Below are positions 44,927-56,191 of a stretch of DNA of 56,191 bases, piece after piece; the stretch's first letter is position 1; every line of letters begins with the position of its first letter. The position numbers were made by a program, and so were the translations under genes. Source of the stretch: an uncultured Bacteroidales bacterium (GTDB taxonomy: Bacteria; Bacteroidota; Bacteroidia; Bacteroidales; Muribaculaceae); assembly GCA_949123685.1 (NCBI GenBank), contig CASBHZ010000011.1:1-56191 (forward strand). The letters run 5' to 3'. The notes beneath the pieces were generated by a model. That model had not been told where the DNA came from. It saw only the letters and a program-made list of their open reading frames with translations, and made no database searches.

Positions 44927-46558
44927 ATGAGCGATATAAAAGAAATTATCGGTAAGATTTGTCCCGAAGCCACTTTCGAAGAAGGGGAGTGCCTGTTGGT
45001 GAATGTTCCCGAAAAGAAGTGGTATCCGTTGGCGAAAAGCCTCAAGGAGAACAAGGATCTTGATTTCGATGTTCTTTCAGCCGTTGTCGGAATGGACTGG
45101 AAAGATACAATCGGAGTCGTTTATTATCTCACATCTACCTCTCATAATTGGGGGATGCTTGCCGTAAAGGTGGAAGCAGAGAGCCGTGAAGATGCATATA
45201 TTCATAGTGTCTGTGACCTGTGGAAGGTTGCCAACTTCCAGGAGCGTGAGGTTTATGACATGTTCGGGATCAAGTTTATAAATCATCCCGACATGCGTCG
45301 TTTCTTCCTCCGTAACGACTGGGTGGGTCATCCTTTGCGAAAAGATTATGACGCTAATCCGGAATTGAATCCCATTCGTCTTGAAGATGAACAGAATGAG
45401 GATGATTCCCGTGTTTTCGTGGAAGACGCTTCCGGGAATGTGACTGAGGAGCCACGCAAAGTTTTCGAAAAAGATGAATATGTGGTGAATATCGGTCCGC
45501 AGCACCCGTCTACACATGGAGTTATGCGTTTCCGCGCTTCGCTTGATGGCGAGATCGTTAAGAAGGTGGATGTTGTTTCCGGTTATATACACAGGGGTAT
45601 TGAGAAACTGACAGAGGGTATGACATATCCCCAGATTCTTCACTTTACCGATCGTATGGATTATATGTCGGCTCATCAGAACCGTCATTGTCTCTGCATG
45701 TGTATTGAGAAGGCTCTTGGTCTTGAAGTTCCCAAGAGGGCTCAGGTTATCCGCACTATGATGGATGAACTTATGCGTATAAGCTCACATCTTCTTTCTT
45801 TCGGTTGCACGGCAATGGACCTTGGTGCTACCACGGCATTCTTCTATGGTTTCCGTGAGCGTGAGATGGTTCTTGATATTTTCGAGAAAACATGTGGTGC
45901 ACGCATGTCGATGAACTATAATGTCATCGGCGGTGTGATTGCAGATCTTCATCCCGATTTTGTTAAAGACGTGAAGCATCTTATTGAGATTATGCCCGAA
46001 CGTCTTAAGGAATATCATAAGGTATTCTCCGGTAACCTTATAGCCAAGAACCGTCTTGAAAAAGTTGGTATGCTAAGCAAAGAGGATGCTGTAAATTATG
46101 CCATCACCGGACCGAGCGGACGTGGATCCAATTGGAGTTGCGACTGCCGCAAGAAGCATCCATATGCAGCTTATGGTGAGGTGGAGTTTGATGAAATACT
46201 TCTTGACGGATGCGATTCATATGCACGCTATATGGTGCGTATGAAAGAGATCGAGCAAAGTTGCCGCATCCTTGAGCAGCTTGTTGACCGCATTCCTGAA
46301 GGTGATATCCGTGCTCAAGTTCCTAAGATTGTCAAACTTCCCGCAGGTCGCTGGTATCAGCAAGTGGAGGCAAGTCGCGGAACATTCGGTGTGTATATTG
46401 AATCTACTGGTGAAAAGAATCCGTATCGTGTTCATTTCCAGAGCCCGTGTTTCAACCTTGTAGGTGTTATGGATCTTACATGTTCCGGCTATATGATAGC
46501 TGACCTTATCACTATCGGTGCCGCGCTTGATTTCGTAATTCCCGATATTGACCGCTAA
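44927..46558 (+). CDS. nuoCD: NADH-quinone oxidoreductase fused subunit C/D
   Basis: 543 residues from the ATG at 44927. The N-terminal part is NuoC (about 1-165, REVYDMFGIKFINHPDMRRF) and the C-terminal part NuoD (NIGPQHPSTHGVMRF, YIHRGIEKLTE, ISSHLLSFG, FQSPCFNLVG). The C-D fusion occurs in Bacteroidetes and several other groups. It forms the quinone site with NuoB and NuoH. Confidence 0.97.
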   Translation: MSDIKEIIGKICPEATFEEGECLLVNVPEKKWYPLAKSLKENKDLDFDVLSAVVGMDWKDTIGVVYYLTSTSHNWGMLAVKVEAESREDAYIHSVCDLWKVANFQEREVYDMFGIKFINHPDMRRFFLRNDWVGHPLRKDYDANPELNPIRLEDEQNEDDSRVFVEDASGNVTEEPRKVFEKDEYVVNIGPQHPSTHGVMRFRASLDGEIVKKVDVVSGYIHRGIEKLTEGMTYPQILHFTDRMDYMSAHQNRHCLCMCIEKALGLEVPKRAQVIRTMMDELMRISSHLLSFGCTAMDLGATTAFFYGFREREMVLDIFEKTCGARMSMNYNVIGGVIADLHPDFVKDVKHLIEIMPERLKEYHKVFSGNLIAKNRLEKVGMLSKEDAVNYAITGPSGRGSNWSCDCRKKHPYAAYGEVEFDEILLDGCDSYARYMVRMKEIEQSCRILEQLVDRIPEGDIRAQVPKIVKLPAGRWYQQVEASRGTFGVYIESTGEKNPYRVHFQSPCFNLVGVMDLTCSGYMIADLITIGAALDFVIPDIDR

Positions 46559-46636
46559 ATTACATTCTCTCAGGAGAATAATGAATAAAAATTGATAATA
46601 CAATAAGCGTATAATCCAAATAAGAGAATAATCAAT

Positions 46637-47716
46637 ATGTTTGATTTCGGAAAATGGACATCTGCATTCAATAACTTCCTCCTTGGCACCGGTATGCCGG
46701 ATTGGACGGTGGTTCTGATTGAGTGCGTGATAATAGCGGTTCTCGTGCTTGCCACATATACCGTGTTAGCTCTTTTCTATATTCTTTATGAACGTAAGCT
46801 TTGTGCCTGGTTCCAATGTCGTCTCGGACCTATGCGAGTGGGTAAGTGGGGACTCCTTCAGGTCTTTGCCGACATGTTCAAGATCCTTATCAAAGAGCTT
46901 ATATGCTTGAAGGGTACAGACCGTTTCCTTTTCAAGCTCGCCCCCTATATAGTGATTACATCGTCCGTGACAATGCTCGCGTGTCTGCCGTGGGGTAACG
47001 GATTGCAGATAATTGACTGGAACATAGGTATATTCTTTATACTTGCCGTTTCCTCAGTGGGCGTTCTTGGTATCTTGCTTGCCGGTTGGGCGTCAAATAA
47101 TAAATATACACTCATCGGTGCGATGCGAAGCGGTGCCCAGATGATCAGTTATGAACTTTCTCTCGGGATTGCTCTTATGACTATCTGCGTGTTCGCCGGC
47201 ACTATGAATATTTCGGAGCTTGTGGCAGAGCAGGAGAGTGCATGGTTCTTGTTCCGTGGTCATGTTCCCGCAATTATAGCCTTTATCATATATGTGATTG
47301 CGGCTACTGCAGAAACCAACCGTGGTCCGTTCGACCTTCCAGAGGCAGAGCATGAGCTTACGGCGGGTTATCATACTGAATATTCTGGTATCCACTTCGG
47401 TTTCTTCTACCTTGCTGAATACCTTAACCTCTTTATCGTATCGGGCATAGCCACGCTGATGTTCCTCGGTGGATGGATGCCTTTGCATATTCCGGGCTGG
47501 GAGGCATTCAATCATGTTATGGATTTCATACCTTCTGTAGTGTGGTTCCTTGCCAAAGCGTTCTTCATTTCGTTTGTGATTATCTGGTTCAAATGGACTT
47601 TCCCGCGTGTGCGTATTGACCAGATGCTTGCTTTCGAGTGGAAGTATCTCATGCCTTTCTCGCTTGCGAACCTGATACTCATGGCTGTGTTCGTGGCTTT
47701 GGGATGGCACTTCTGA
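46637..47716 (+). CDS. nuoH: NADH-quinone oxidoreductase subunit H
   Basis: 359 residues with about eight membrane helices. Conserved loops: [19 protein letters not shown], the acidic [26 protein letters not shown] and [15 protein letters not shown]. It contacts the quinone site. The expected next gene nuoI is 7 kb downstream; the ATP synthase genes lie between. Confidence 0.97.
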   Translation: MFDFGKWTSAFNNFLLGTGMPDWTVVLIECVIIAVLVLATYTVLALFYILYERKLCAWFQCRLGPMRVGKWGLLQVFADMFKILIKELICLKGTDRFLFKLAPYIVITSSVTMLACLPWGNGLQIIDWNIGIFFILAVSSVGVLGILLAGWASNNKYTLIGAMRSGAQMISYELSLGIALMTICVFAGTMNISELVAEQESAWFLFRGHVPAIIAFIIYVIAATAETNRGPFDLPEAEHELTAGYHTEYSGIHFGFFYLAEYLNLFIVSGIATLMFLGGWMPLHIPGWEAFNHVMDFIPSVVWFLAKAFFISFVIIWFKWTFPRVRIDQMLAFEWKYLMPFSLANLILMAVFVALGWHF

Positions 47717-47741
47717 TTTGAATTAAAAAAATACAAAAAAT

Positions 47742-47783
47742 ATGTTGGATGCAATGGGTGCTTGCTTATTGATCCGACCATAG
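47742..47783 (+). other. 13-codon open frame between nuoH and atpD
   Basis: ATG to TAG (MLDAMGACLLIRP) in the 85-base gap. It could be a leader peptide or mere chance. No promoter or terminator is seen in this gap. Confidence 0.2.
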
Positions 47784-49304
<1,521 letters not shown>

Positions 49305-49350
49305 TCCTTGAGATCTTCAAAATTTTCTAATATTTAAAATCAAAGAATAG

Positions 49351-49587
49351 ATGACACTTGAAATCATATCGGCTCACGAAGTGACATTCAAAGGGGAGGC
49401 AGCCGCCGTCACGTTGCCCGGTAAATTGGGATCCTTTACGGTCTTGAAAAATCATGCCGCACTGATTTCTGTGCTTACCAAAGGAAATGTGAGATACACA
49501 ACTCCTGCGGGTGAAGAGAAATCCCTGAGCATAGAAGGCGGAATTGCCGATGTCAACAATAACGTGATTTCAGTATGCGTCTATTAA
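49351..49587 (+). CDS. atpC: ATP synthase F1 subunit epsilon, short form
   Basis: 78 residues: only the N-terminal beta-sandwich (LPGKLGSFTVLKNHAALIS), without the C-terminal helical pair that inhibits ATP hydrolysis in other bacteria. A short epsilon is usual in Bacteroidetes as far as I recall, so this is not a truncation. Directly before atpB. Confidence 0.93.
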   Translation: MTLEIISAHEVTFKGEAAAVTLPGKLGSFTVLKNHAALISVLTKGNVRYTTPAGEEKSLSIEGGIADVNNNVISVCVY

Positions 49588-49604
49588 TTTCAATAAAGGA
49601 GAGT

Positions 49605-50846
49605 ATGTCGAAAAGAATATCCATATTGACAATTCTGCTGGCTTTCTTTGTCGCGCTCCCGTTTTCTGCGTCGGCTTCCGGCAGCGAAAATGAGAATCTT
49701 GACGTCAAGGAGATTATTTTCGAACATCTCGGCGACGGTTATGGCTGGGAGGTTCCCTTTGCCCATGTTTACCGTATTCCCCTTCCTGTAATAGTCAAGG
49801 CTGAAGACGGGAAATGGTTCTGTTTCTCTTCTGCCGACCTGACTGAATTGGAGGTTACCGAGAATCCGGAGACAGGAAAGGTGTCTAAGCATCTTGTTCC
49901 TGTGATGAAGACGATTGAGCGAGATGGAAAAGCTTATAATTTCATGCTCATGCATGCGGGTGATAACAAGGATAAGGTTGTTCAACTGATTCCTGACGGA
50001 AGCACTTATCGTGAATATCGTCCTCTTGATCTTTCCGTGACCAAAAATGTTGCAGCTTTGTTTATCGCAGCATTGCTTGTTACGGCAATGGTAATGGGTC
50101 TTGTAAGATATTATAAGCGTAAAGGTTTACGTGCTCCCCGCAAAGGGATGGGATTTTTCGAGATGCTCGTTTCGTTTGTGTATTACGACACAATTAAGAA
50201 TACGCTCGGTGAGAATACCAAAAGATTTGCACCATACCTGCTGACATGTTTCTTCTTCATTCTGACAATGAATCTTGTCGGTCTTATTGTGATTTTTCCC
50301 GGAGGTGCGAACCTTACAGGTAATATTGCAGTAACATTGGTTCTTGCATTCATGACATTTGTCGTTACCAATCTTTTTGGAAACAAGCATTATTGGAAAG
50401 AGATATTCTGGCCTGATGTTCCTCTGTTCTTGAAGTTTCCTCTTCCTATCATGCAGGTTATCGAAATATTCGGTATATTCACGAAACCGGCGGCGTTGTG
50501 TGTACGTCTTTTCGCCAACATGATAGGTGGGCATATTATCGTGATTACACTTACGTTGCTTATCTTCATATTCGCGGCATTCGGTGCCGGAGTGGCAGGT
50601 GGCGCAACAGTGGTTTCAGTGCTCTTTACGATATTCATGCTTCTTCTTGATGTTCTTGTAAGTTTTATTCAGGCATATGTATTCACACTCCTTTCGGCAT
50701 TGTTTATATCTATGGCAGTGGTGAAAGAGCATGAGCATGAGGTTAAGGAACATGAGGGCGATGCTCAGAAGGAACTTCAAGATCTTAAAGAAATTGAAGA
50801 AGGGAAAGCAGCGATGCGCAAGCTTGCCCATGAAATGGACGTATAA
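49605..50846 (+). CDS. atpB: ATP synthase Fo subunit a
   Basis: 413 residues from the ATG at 49605 (MSKRISILTILL), preferred over 49575 because it starts the signal-like helix and clears atpC. An N-terminal periplasmic domain (about 25-150) absent from E. coli subunit a is followed by the membrane part with ETHR-type key Arg in CVRLFANMIGGH. The charged C-terminal tail (about 30 residues) is His/Glu/Lys-rich. Proton half-channel subunit. Confidence 0.95.
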   Translation: MSKRISILTILLAFFVALPFSASASGSENENLDVKEIIFEHLGDGYGWEVPFAHVYRIPLPVIVKAEDGKWFCFSSADLTELEVTENPETGKVSKHLVPVMKTIERDGKAYNFMLMHAGDNKDKVVQLIPDGSTYREYRPLDLSVTKNVAALFIAALLVTAMVMGLVRYYKRKGLRAPRKGMGFFEMLVSFVYYDTIKNTLGENTKRFAPYLLTCFFFILTMNLVGLIVIFPGGANLTGNIAVTLVLAFMTFVVTNLFGNKHYWKEIFWPDVPLFLKFPLPIMQVIEIFGIFTKPAALCVRLFANMIGGHIIVITLTLLIFIFAAFGAGVAGGATVVSVLFTIFMLLLDVLVSFIQAYVFTLLSALFISMAVVKEHEHEVKEHEGDAQKELQDLKEIEEGKAAMRKLAHEMDV

Positions 50847-50903
50847 TTGCTACGACATTTAAAATAAAGAAATAATTAATAAATAACAATTTAAAAAATC
50901 TGA

Positions 50904-51161
<258 letters not shown>

Positions 51162-51171
51162 ATAGGCACTA

Positions 51172-51666
51172 ATGGAATTATTCACGCCCGATTTTGGCTT
51201 GGTATTCTGGATGTTCATTGCGTTCATCCTGCTTTTCCTTGTGTTGGCAAAATGGGGTTGGCCGGTGATCATCAAGATGATGGATTCCCGCGCAGCCACC
51301 ATCGACCAGGGCGTGGAAGACGCCAAGCAAGCCAAAGAGCAACTCGACAATGCCCGTGAAGAGGCAAAGAAATATGTCGTGGAGGCTCAGGCGCGTCAGG
51401 CAGAGATGTTGCGCGAGGCAGCACGCATGAAGACCGAAATCATCGAGCAGGCAAAGAATGAAGCCGCCGATGCTGCACGGAAAGAAATGGATGCTGCGAA
51501 AGCCGCCATCGAGCAGGCACGCAAAGAAGCCGAGTTGCAATTTAGAAACGAAGTTGGCAAATTCTCGATAGATATCGCTGAGAAGATGGTCAGAAGCCAG
51601 ATGAAGAGCGATAAGGCTCAGACAGAGCTTGTCAACAAATTATTGGACGAAATAGAGAAAAACTGA
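51172..51666 (+). CDS. atpF: ATP synthase Fo subunit b
   Basis: 164 residues: one N-terminal membrane helix (FGLVFWMFIAFILLFLVLAKWGW) and a long charged helix (AREEAKKYVVEAQARQAEML) forming the peripheral stalk. 10 bases after atpE. Confidence 0.95.
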   Translation: MELFTPDFGLVFWMFIAFILLFLVLAKWGWPVIIKMMDSRAATIDQGVEDAKQAKEQLDNAREEAKKYVVEAQARQAEMLREAARMKTEIIEQAKNEAADAARKEMDAAKAAIEQARKEAELQFRNEVGKFSIDIAEKMVRSQMKSDKAQTELVNKLLDEIEKN

Positions 51667-51672
51667 AAGTAG

Positions 51673-52218
51673 ATGGTTTCCGGACTAATACCTCACCGCT
51701 ATGCCAAGGCATTGTATAAATTTGCGTTGGAAAGCAACAAGGCAAGCGAAGTTTATGAAGAGATGAAGCTTGTTGTGGAGTCTTTTCAGCGTAATGCCGA
51801 ACTGGAGAAAGTGTTGTCAAATCCTTTCGTGGATGCGGCAGACAAAGAGAAAGTGCTGTTGTCAGCGGCGGGCAATAAGCCCGGAGAGGACTACCGACTG
51901 TTTGTGAAGCTCATCCTCGATCATAAGAGAGAGGAATACGCCTATCTTATGGCGCTCGCTTATCGCGATATCTACCGCAAGGATAATAATATCTCGCAAG
52001 TTAAAATCACCACGGCGGCGGAACTTCCGGATGCCGAGATGAAGAAACTTCAAGCGGTAGTTGAGGGTGCATTTAAAGACTCTAAGTTTGAGTATACGTC
52101 AGAAGTGAATCCTGATATTATCGGTGGCTTCATGATTGATGTAGACTCCACGAGAATGGATGCCTCCGTGAGCGGCGAACTTGCACAATTACGTCAAAAT
52201 CTCTTAAGAAGCAATTAA
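51673..52218 (+). CDS. atpH: ATP synthase F1 subunit delta
   Basis: 181 residues. N-terminal [23 protein letters not shown] and the C-terminal [23 protein letters not shown] block are typical of the OSCP/delta family, which joins the peripheral stalk to F1. Confidence 0.94.
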   Translation: MVSGLIPHRYAKALYKFALESNKASEVYEEMKLVVESFQRNAELEKVLSNPFVDAADKEKVLLSAAGNKPGEDYRLFVKLILDHKREEYAYLMALAYRDIYRKDNNISQVKITTAAELPDAEMKKLQAVVEGAFKDSKFEYTSEVNPDIIGGFMIDVDSTRMDASVSGELAQLRQNLLRSN

Positions 52219-52222
52219 AAAG

Positions 52223-53806
52223 ATGCTCAATCCCAGCGAAATATCAGATGTTTTAAAACAAGAGCTCGAAAACATCAATTCAAAAGTCAAATTTGAAGAG
52301 GTAGGCACGGTGCTCAGCGTCGGTGACGGCGTTGCGCATGTCTACGGACTCGAGAATGTGAGAAGCAACGAGCTTGTGGAGTTCGAGAACGGTGCAAAAG
52401 GCGTTGCCCTCAACCTTGAGGAGAGCAATGTCGGTGTCGTGCTTCTCGACAAAGTAAATTCAATAACCGAGAACATGTCTGTAAGGCGCACGGGAGAGAT
52501 TGCGTCTATTCAGGTGGGTGAGGGGCTTCTCGGGCGTGTGATCAACATGCTTGGAGAACCAATCGACGGAAAAGGTCCGATCGAGGGAAAACTCATCCCT
52601 CTCCCCTTGGAGCGAAAGGCGCCCGGCGTAATATTCCGCCAGCCTGTGGTTCAGCCGTTGCAGACAGGTATCAAGGCTGTTGACTCGATGATTCCTATCG
52701 GTCGCGGTCAGCGTGAGCTTATCATCGGTGACCGTCAGGTGGGTAAGACGGCTATTGCCATTGACACTATCATCAATCAGAAGGAGAACTATGAGGCAGG
52801 CAAGCCTGTGTTCTGTATATACGTAGCTATCGGACAGAAGGCTTCAACTGTTGCAGCTATCGTTAACACGCTCACTAAGTATGGCGCGATGCCTTATACC
52901 GTGGTAGTTGCCGCGAATGCGTCAGATTCAGCGTCAATGCGTTATTACGCACCGTTTGCAGGTGTTGCTATCGGTGAGTATTTCCGCGACTCGGGGCGTG
53001 ACGCTCTTATCGTATATGATGATCTTTCAAAACAGGCAGTGGCATACCGCGAGATCTCGCTTATCCTCAAGCGTCCTTCAGGTCGTGAGGCTTATCCGGG
53101 TGATATCTTCTATCTCCATTCACGTCTTTTGGAACGTGCCGCTAAAATTATCGGTGACCAGAAAGTTGTGGAGAATATGAACGACCTTCCTGAGGTAATG
53201 AAACCTATGGTAAAGGGTGGAGGCTCTTTAACGGCACTTCCGATCATCGAGACTCAGGCGGGTGACGTGTCTGCGTATATCCCGACTAACGTAATCTCAA
53301 TCACCGATGGTCAGATCTTCCTTGAAACAGGTCTTTTCAATCAGGGTATACGTCCTGCTATCAACGTAGGTATTTCTGTATCGCGTGTTGGTGGTAATGC
53401 CCAGGTGAAGGCAATGAAGAAGGTGGCAGGTACGCTTAAGATCGCGCAGGCTCAGTATCGCGAGCTTGAATCGTTCACAAAATTTGGTGGCGATGTGGAT
53501 CCTGTAACGGCAAAAGTGATTGATACCGGCCGTAAGAATCAGCAGCTTCTTATTCAGCCTCAATATCATCCCTGGCCTGTGGAAAATGAGATTGCAGTCA
53601 TTTTCTGTGGTGTAAATGGACTTCTTGAAAATGTGCCTCTTGAGAAAGTGGGACAATTCCAGGAGCAGTTCCTCCAGATGTTGCAGATGAAATACAGGAA
53701 AGAGGTGCTTGACGAACTTCGTCAGGGCAAGCTCACAGATGATGTTTCCGAGAAGCTCACCAAGTGCGCTAAAGAGGTATCGGATTCTTTGAGTGCAATA
53801 AATTGA
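52223..53806 (+). CDS. atpA: ATP synthase F1 subunit alpha
   Basis: 527 residues. Walker [14 protein letters not shown] and the family signature [13 protein letters not shown] are visible. Begins four bases after the atpH stop codon. Regulatory nucleotide-binding subunit of the alpha3-beta3 ring. Confidence 0.98.
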   Translation: MLNPSEISDVLKQELENINSKVKFEEVGTVLSVGDGVAHVYGLENVRSNELVEFENGAKGVALNLEESNVGVVLLDKVNSITENMSVRRTGEIASIQVGEGLLGRVINMLGEPIDGKGPIEGKLIPLPLERKAPGVIFRQPVVQPLQTGIKAVDSMIPIGRGQRELIIGDRQVGKTAIAIDTIINQKENYEAGKPVFCIYVAIGQKASTVAAIVNTLTKYGAMPYTVVVAANASDSASMRYYAPFAGVAIGEYFRDSGRDALIVYDDLSKQAVAYREISLILKRPSGREAYPGDIFYLHSRLLERAAKIIGDQKVVENMNDLPEVMKPMVKGGGSLTALPIIETQAGDVSAYIPTNVISITDGQIFLETGLFNQGIRPAINVGISVSRVGGNAQVKAMKKVAGTLKIAQAQYRELESFTKFGGDVDPVTAKVIDTGRKNQQLLIQPQYHPWPVENEIAVIFCGVNGLLENVPLEKVGQFQEQFLQMLQMKYRKEVLDELRQGKLTDDVSEKLTKCAKEVSDSLSAIN

Positions 53807-53832
53807 TCCTCTAAAACATAAAAAAATACTTA

Positions 53833-54720
53833 ATGGCAACCCTTAAGGAATTAAAAATACGTATCGGTTCTGTAGCATCGAGTGAGAAGATAACCGGCGC
53901 CATGAAGATGATTTCTTCTGCGAAAGTGCATAAGGAGGAGCAGAGTCTGCGCCGCCTTAAGCCTTTCAAGGACCAGATAAAGTCTATCATGGGTCATATT
54001 CTCTCAACAGGTGAAAATTTCAATTCCCCGCTTATTGAGCCGAGGGAAGTGAAGAGAGTCGGTATTGTGGTCTATGGTTCGGACGATGGTCTCTGCGGAG
54101 CTTATAACATTAATATCTTCAAGGGTCTTCTTATCGAGATTGACCGCTTGAAGAACGCTTACGGGAGGGATCTTTATGTGGAACTTTATCCTGTCGGCAA
54201 AAAAATGACGAAGGCTGTCCGTCATCTTTCAAGCGACCTTCTGGAAGTCAAGGCTACAGACGGTGTCGATTCAAAGATGAAGGGAGACGTAGTGACCGAT
54301 TTCACGAAGACACTGAGAGATACGTTCCTTAACGGAAGTCTTGATCTTGTCGAGACAGTGTATATGAGCTTTAAGTCAATGAGTCGCCAGACGCTTACCA
54401 CCGAGCAGCTCTTTCCCATTACGGAGAAAATGTTGACCGGTGAGATTGAGGATGGAGACGACAATAAGCTTTATATATTCGAGCCGGATGCCAATAGCAT
54501 CTTTAATGAGGTGTTGCCAATGTTCGTGATGTCTACGATGCAGGAAATCACCGTGCAGAACCGTGCTTCTGAGCAGGCTGCACGCGTGATGGCAATGCAG
54601 AGTGCGAATGACAATGCGAAAAAACTCTTCGACGAATTGCAGCTTGAATATAACAAGCTTCGTCAGCAGAGTATCACCACCGAGCTTCTGGATATTCTCG
54701 GAGGTCAGGTGGAACGATAA
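53833..54720 (+). CDS. atpG: ATP synthase F1 subunit gamma
   Basis: 295 residues: N-terminal helix (RIGSVASSEKITGAMKMISSAK), SDDGLCGAYN core block, and C-terminal helix (ARVMAMQSANDNAKKLFDELQLEYNKLRQQSITTELLDI). Central rotor stalk. Last gene of the ATP synthase block; nuoI follows after 55 bases with no promoter or terminator seen. Confidence 0.97.
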   Translation: MATLKELKIRIGSVASSEKITGAMKMISSAKVHKEEQSLRRLKPFKDQIKSIMGHILSTGENFNSPLIEPREVKRVGIVVYGSDDGLCGAYNINIFKGLLIEIDRLKNAYGRDLYVELYPVGKKMTKAVRHLSSDLLEVKATDGVDSKMKGDVVTDFTKTLRDTFLNGSLDLVETVYMSFKSMSRQTLTTEQLFPITEKMLTGEIEDGDDNKLYIFEPDANSIFNEVLPMFVMSTMQEITVQNRASEQAARVMAMQSANDNAKKLFDELQLEYNKLRQQSITTELLDILGGQVER

Positions 54721-54775
54721 CCTATTCAGAAAAGATATTAAATTAATCTCATAAAAGAACCAACCTAAAAGCTAC

Positions 54776-55294
54776 ATGGGCAGTATTAAAGAATATTTCA
54801 CGTCAGTGGGGCAGGGGGTAAAGAGTCTGCTTGTGGGAATGGGTGTTACCGGAAAAGAATTTGTGACTCCCAAGATTACAGAGCAGTATCCGGAAAACAG
54901 GAAAACGTTGCAGATTGCAGATCGTTTCCGCGCAGAACTTACCTTGAAATACGACGCAGAAGGGCGTCACCGCTGCATAGCCTGCGGGATCTGCCAGATG
55001 AATTGTCCTAACGGCACAATCAATCTGACCACTAAGATGGTGGAGCTTCCCGATGGCAAGAAGAAGCGTAAACTTGACAAATATATGTATGACCTTGGAA
55101 GCTGCACTTTCTGCATGCTGTGTGTCACTACATGTCCGCAAGATGCATTGGAATTTTCCAATGATTTCGAGCAGGCTGTTTTCTCTCGCGAAGCCTTGAT
55201 GAAGCAGCTTAACTATCGTCCGGAACCTGCAGATCCGGCACCAGTGCCAAAACCTGCGGCACCGGCTGTTGAACCTGCTGCGGATAATAAGTAA
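54776..55294 (+). CDS. nuoI: NADH-quinone oxidoreductase subunit I
   Basis: 172 residues with two [4Fe-4S] motifs, CIACGICQMNCP and CTFCMLCVTTCP. These carry electrons toward NuoB. The C-terminus is a Pro/Ala-rich tail of about 25 residues (EPADPAPVPKPAAPAVEP). It resumes the complex I order after the ATP synthase genes. Confidence 0.97.
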   Translation: MGSIKEYFTSVGQGVKSLLVGMGVTGKEFVTPKITEQYPENRKTLQIADRFRAELTLKYDAEGRHRCIACGICQMNCPNGTINLTTKMVELPDGKKKRKLDKYMYDLGSCTFCMLCVTTCPQDALEFSNDFEQAVFSREALMKQLNYRPEPADPAPVPKPAAPAVEPAADNK

Positions 55295-55336
55295 TAAGGT
55301 TTACGATTTAACCATAGAATAAAAATTTCACAATAA

Positions 55337-55864
55337 ATGGATTCAGTAGCAAATATAATTTTGTATTTCGTGATTGCCATTTCCATTACTGTTTTTTCGG
55401 TAATGGCAGTTACGTCGCGCAGAATACTCCGGGCTGCCACCTATTTGCTGTTCGTTTTGATCAGCACCTCGGTGATCTATTTTCAGCTTGGCTATCAGTT
55501 TCTGGGAGCCGTGCAGATTGCAGTCTATGCCGGAGGCATAATGGTGCTGTTTGTGTTTGCGATTCTTTTGACCCGCAAACCCGGTGACATGGCTGCTCCG
55601 CTGGAGTCGCATCGCCGCGCTCTCGGGATTTCGATCTCGGTGGCAGGCTGCGTCCTTCTTCTGCTTGCTCTCTTCTACATGCCTCTGCTTAACGGCGCTT
55701 CATTAATCGAAGCGGTGAATGCAGGAAATCAGATAACCATGCATGATATAGGTCGTGCCTTTACGGGTACAGACCGTTTCCAGTATCTGCTTCCTTTTGA
55801 GGCTATCAGTGTTTTATTACTTGCATGTATCATTGGCGGCGTTGTAGTTGCCCGTAAAAGATAA
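55337..55864 (+). CDS. nuoJ: NADH-quinone oxidoreductase subunit J
   Basis: 175 residues, five membrane helices. The conserved AVQIAVYAGGIMVLFVFAILL helix is the family signature. Membrane-arm subunit; nuoK follows after six bases. Confidence 0.96.
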   Translation: MDSVANIILYFVIAISITVFSVMAVTSRRILRAATYLLFVLISTSVIYFQLGYQFLGAVQIAVYAGGIMVLFVFAILLTRKPGDMAAPLESHRRALGISISVAGCVLLLLALFYMPLLNGASLIEAVNAGNQITMHDIGRAFTGTDRFQYLLPFEAISVLLLACIIGGVVVARKR

Positions 55865-55870
55865 ACAGAT

Positions 55871-56182
55871 ATGGATTTAAGCATGTTATGGTATCTTGTG
55901 CCGAGCGTCATAATGTTTGCCGCCGGTGTCTACGGGTTCTTGACCCGCAAGAATATGATCGCGCTGCTGATTTCATTGGAGCTGATGCTCAATTCGGCCG
56001 ACTTGAACTTCGTGGTTTTCAACCGATATCTCTTCCCCGGTTCGATGGAAGGAATGGTTTTCACCCTCTTCGCCATCGCCATCGCAGCAGCTGAAACAGC
56101 TATCGCTATCGCGATTATCGTCAATCTATATCGTGCAGTGGGAAACACGGATATTAACAGTGTTAAAAAAATGAAATACTAA
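55871..56182 (+). CDS. nuoK: NADH-quinone oxidoreductase subunit K
   Basis: 103 residues, three membrane helices. Conserved ISLELMLNSADLNFVVF with the proton-path Glu, and the second Glu in AAAETAIAIAI. Membrane-arm antiporter-like subunit. Confidence 0.97.
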   Translation: MDLSMLWYLVPSVIMFAAGVYGFLTRKNMIALLISLELMLNSADLNFVVFNRYLFPGSMEGMVFTLFAIAIAAAETAIAIAIIVNLYRAVGNTDINSVKKMKY

Positions 56183-56185
56183 GAT

Positions 56186-56191
56186 ATGGAC
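56186..56191 (+). CDS. Start of the next complex I gene, presumably nuoL (partial)
   Basis: ATG GAC at the very end of the window, three bases after the nuoK stop. Gene order predicts nuoL; only two codons are seen. Confidence 0.5.

Noticed and set aside
44927..46558. nuoC-nuoD fusion as a novelty
   Set aside because: The fusion is known in Bacteroidetes and other groups.
49351..49587. Truncated or frameshifted atpC
   Set aside because: Short epsilon subunits without the C-terminal helices are usual in Bacteroidetes, and the frame ends normally before atpB.

Overview
The window looks like a Bacteroidales chromosome, possibly a Muribaculaceae relative (the family-level placement is a guess). 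Evidence seen: SusC/SusD outer-membrane proteins with an ECF sigma/FecR pair, TAnnTTTG -7 elements preceded 20 bases upstream by TTTG or TTG, a fused NuoCD, a short AtpC, a long AtpB, DUF3822 next to RsmD, and no Shine-Dalgarno sequences of note. No rRNA, tRNA, CRISPR array, transposase or integrase was seen.

Layout. 0-12.6 kb is mostly housekeeping, all on the + strand: a secreted protein behind an unusual alternative-hairpin leader, cytosolic asparaginase, DUF3822, RsmD, RibBA, an S9 peptidase, a degenerate DUF1460 protein, IspE, GrpE, DnaJ and an ECF sigma factor. 12.6-16.7 kb is an AT-richer accessory island: an overlapping three-gene operon (AbiEi-like antitoxin, AbiEii-like nucleotidyltransferase toxin, PP2C phosphatase) with paired operator palindromes, followed by about 1.2 kb of gene debris, hairpins and repeats. 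The island lies between the sigma gene and two small genes (an anti-sigma-like membrane protein and a Spy/CpxP-like protein) that would normally follow such a sigma gene. 17.7-24.3 kb holds a giant alpha-2-macroglobulin and ribonuclease Z.

24.5-37.8 kb is a SusCD locus. A second ECF sigma factor and a lone DUF1016/PDDEXK nuclease flank a minus-strand operon: glycerophosphodiester phosphodiesterase, FecR, SusC (with an STN signalling domain), SusD, a BACON-type surface lipoprotein, a phosphodiester glycosidase (NAGPA family) and an SGNH hydrolase. No glycoside hydrolase or lyase is seen; the enzymes suggest a substrate with phosphodiester links. A sulfatase lies across a divergent intergenic region that contains a candidate small RNA. 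39.8-40.3 kb probably encodes a larger structured RNA with its own promoter and terminator, followed by a TonB receptor/lipoprotein pair.

43.8-56.2 kb is one long + strand respiratory operon with a single visible promoter. The complete eight-gene F-type ATP synthase set (beta, epsilon, a, c, b, delta, alpha, gamma) sits inside the complex I operon, between nuoH and nuoI. nuoL begins at the last six bases. This would co-transcribe the proton pump with the ATP synthase.

Most interesting for follow-up: the AbiE-PP2C operon, the nuo/atp interleaving, the phosphodiester-type SusCD locus, and the two candidate RNAs.
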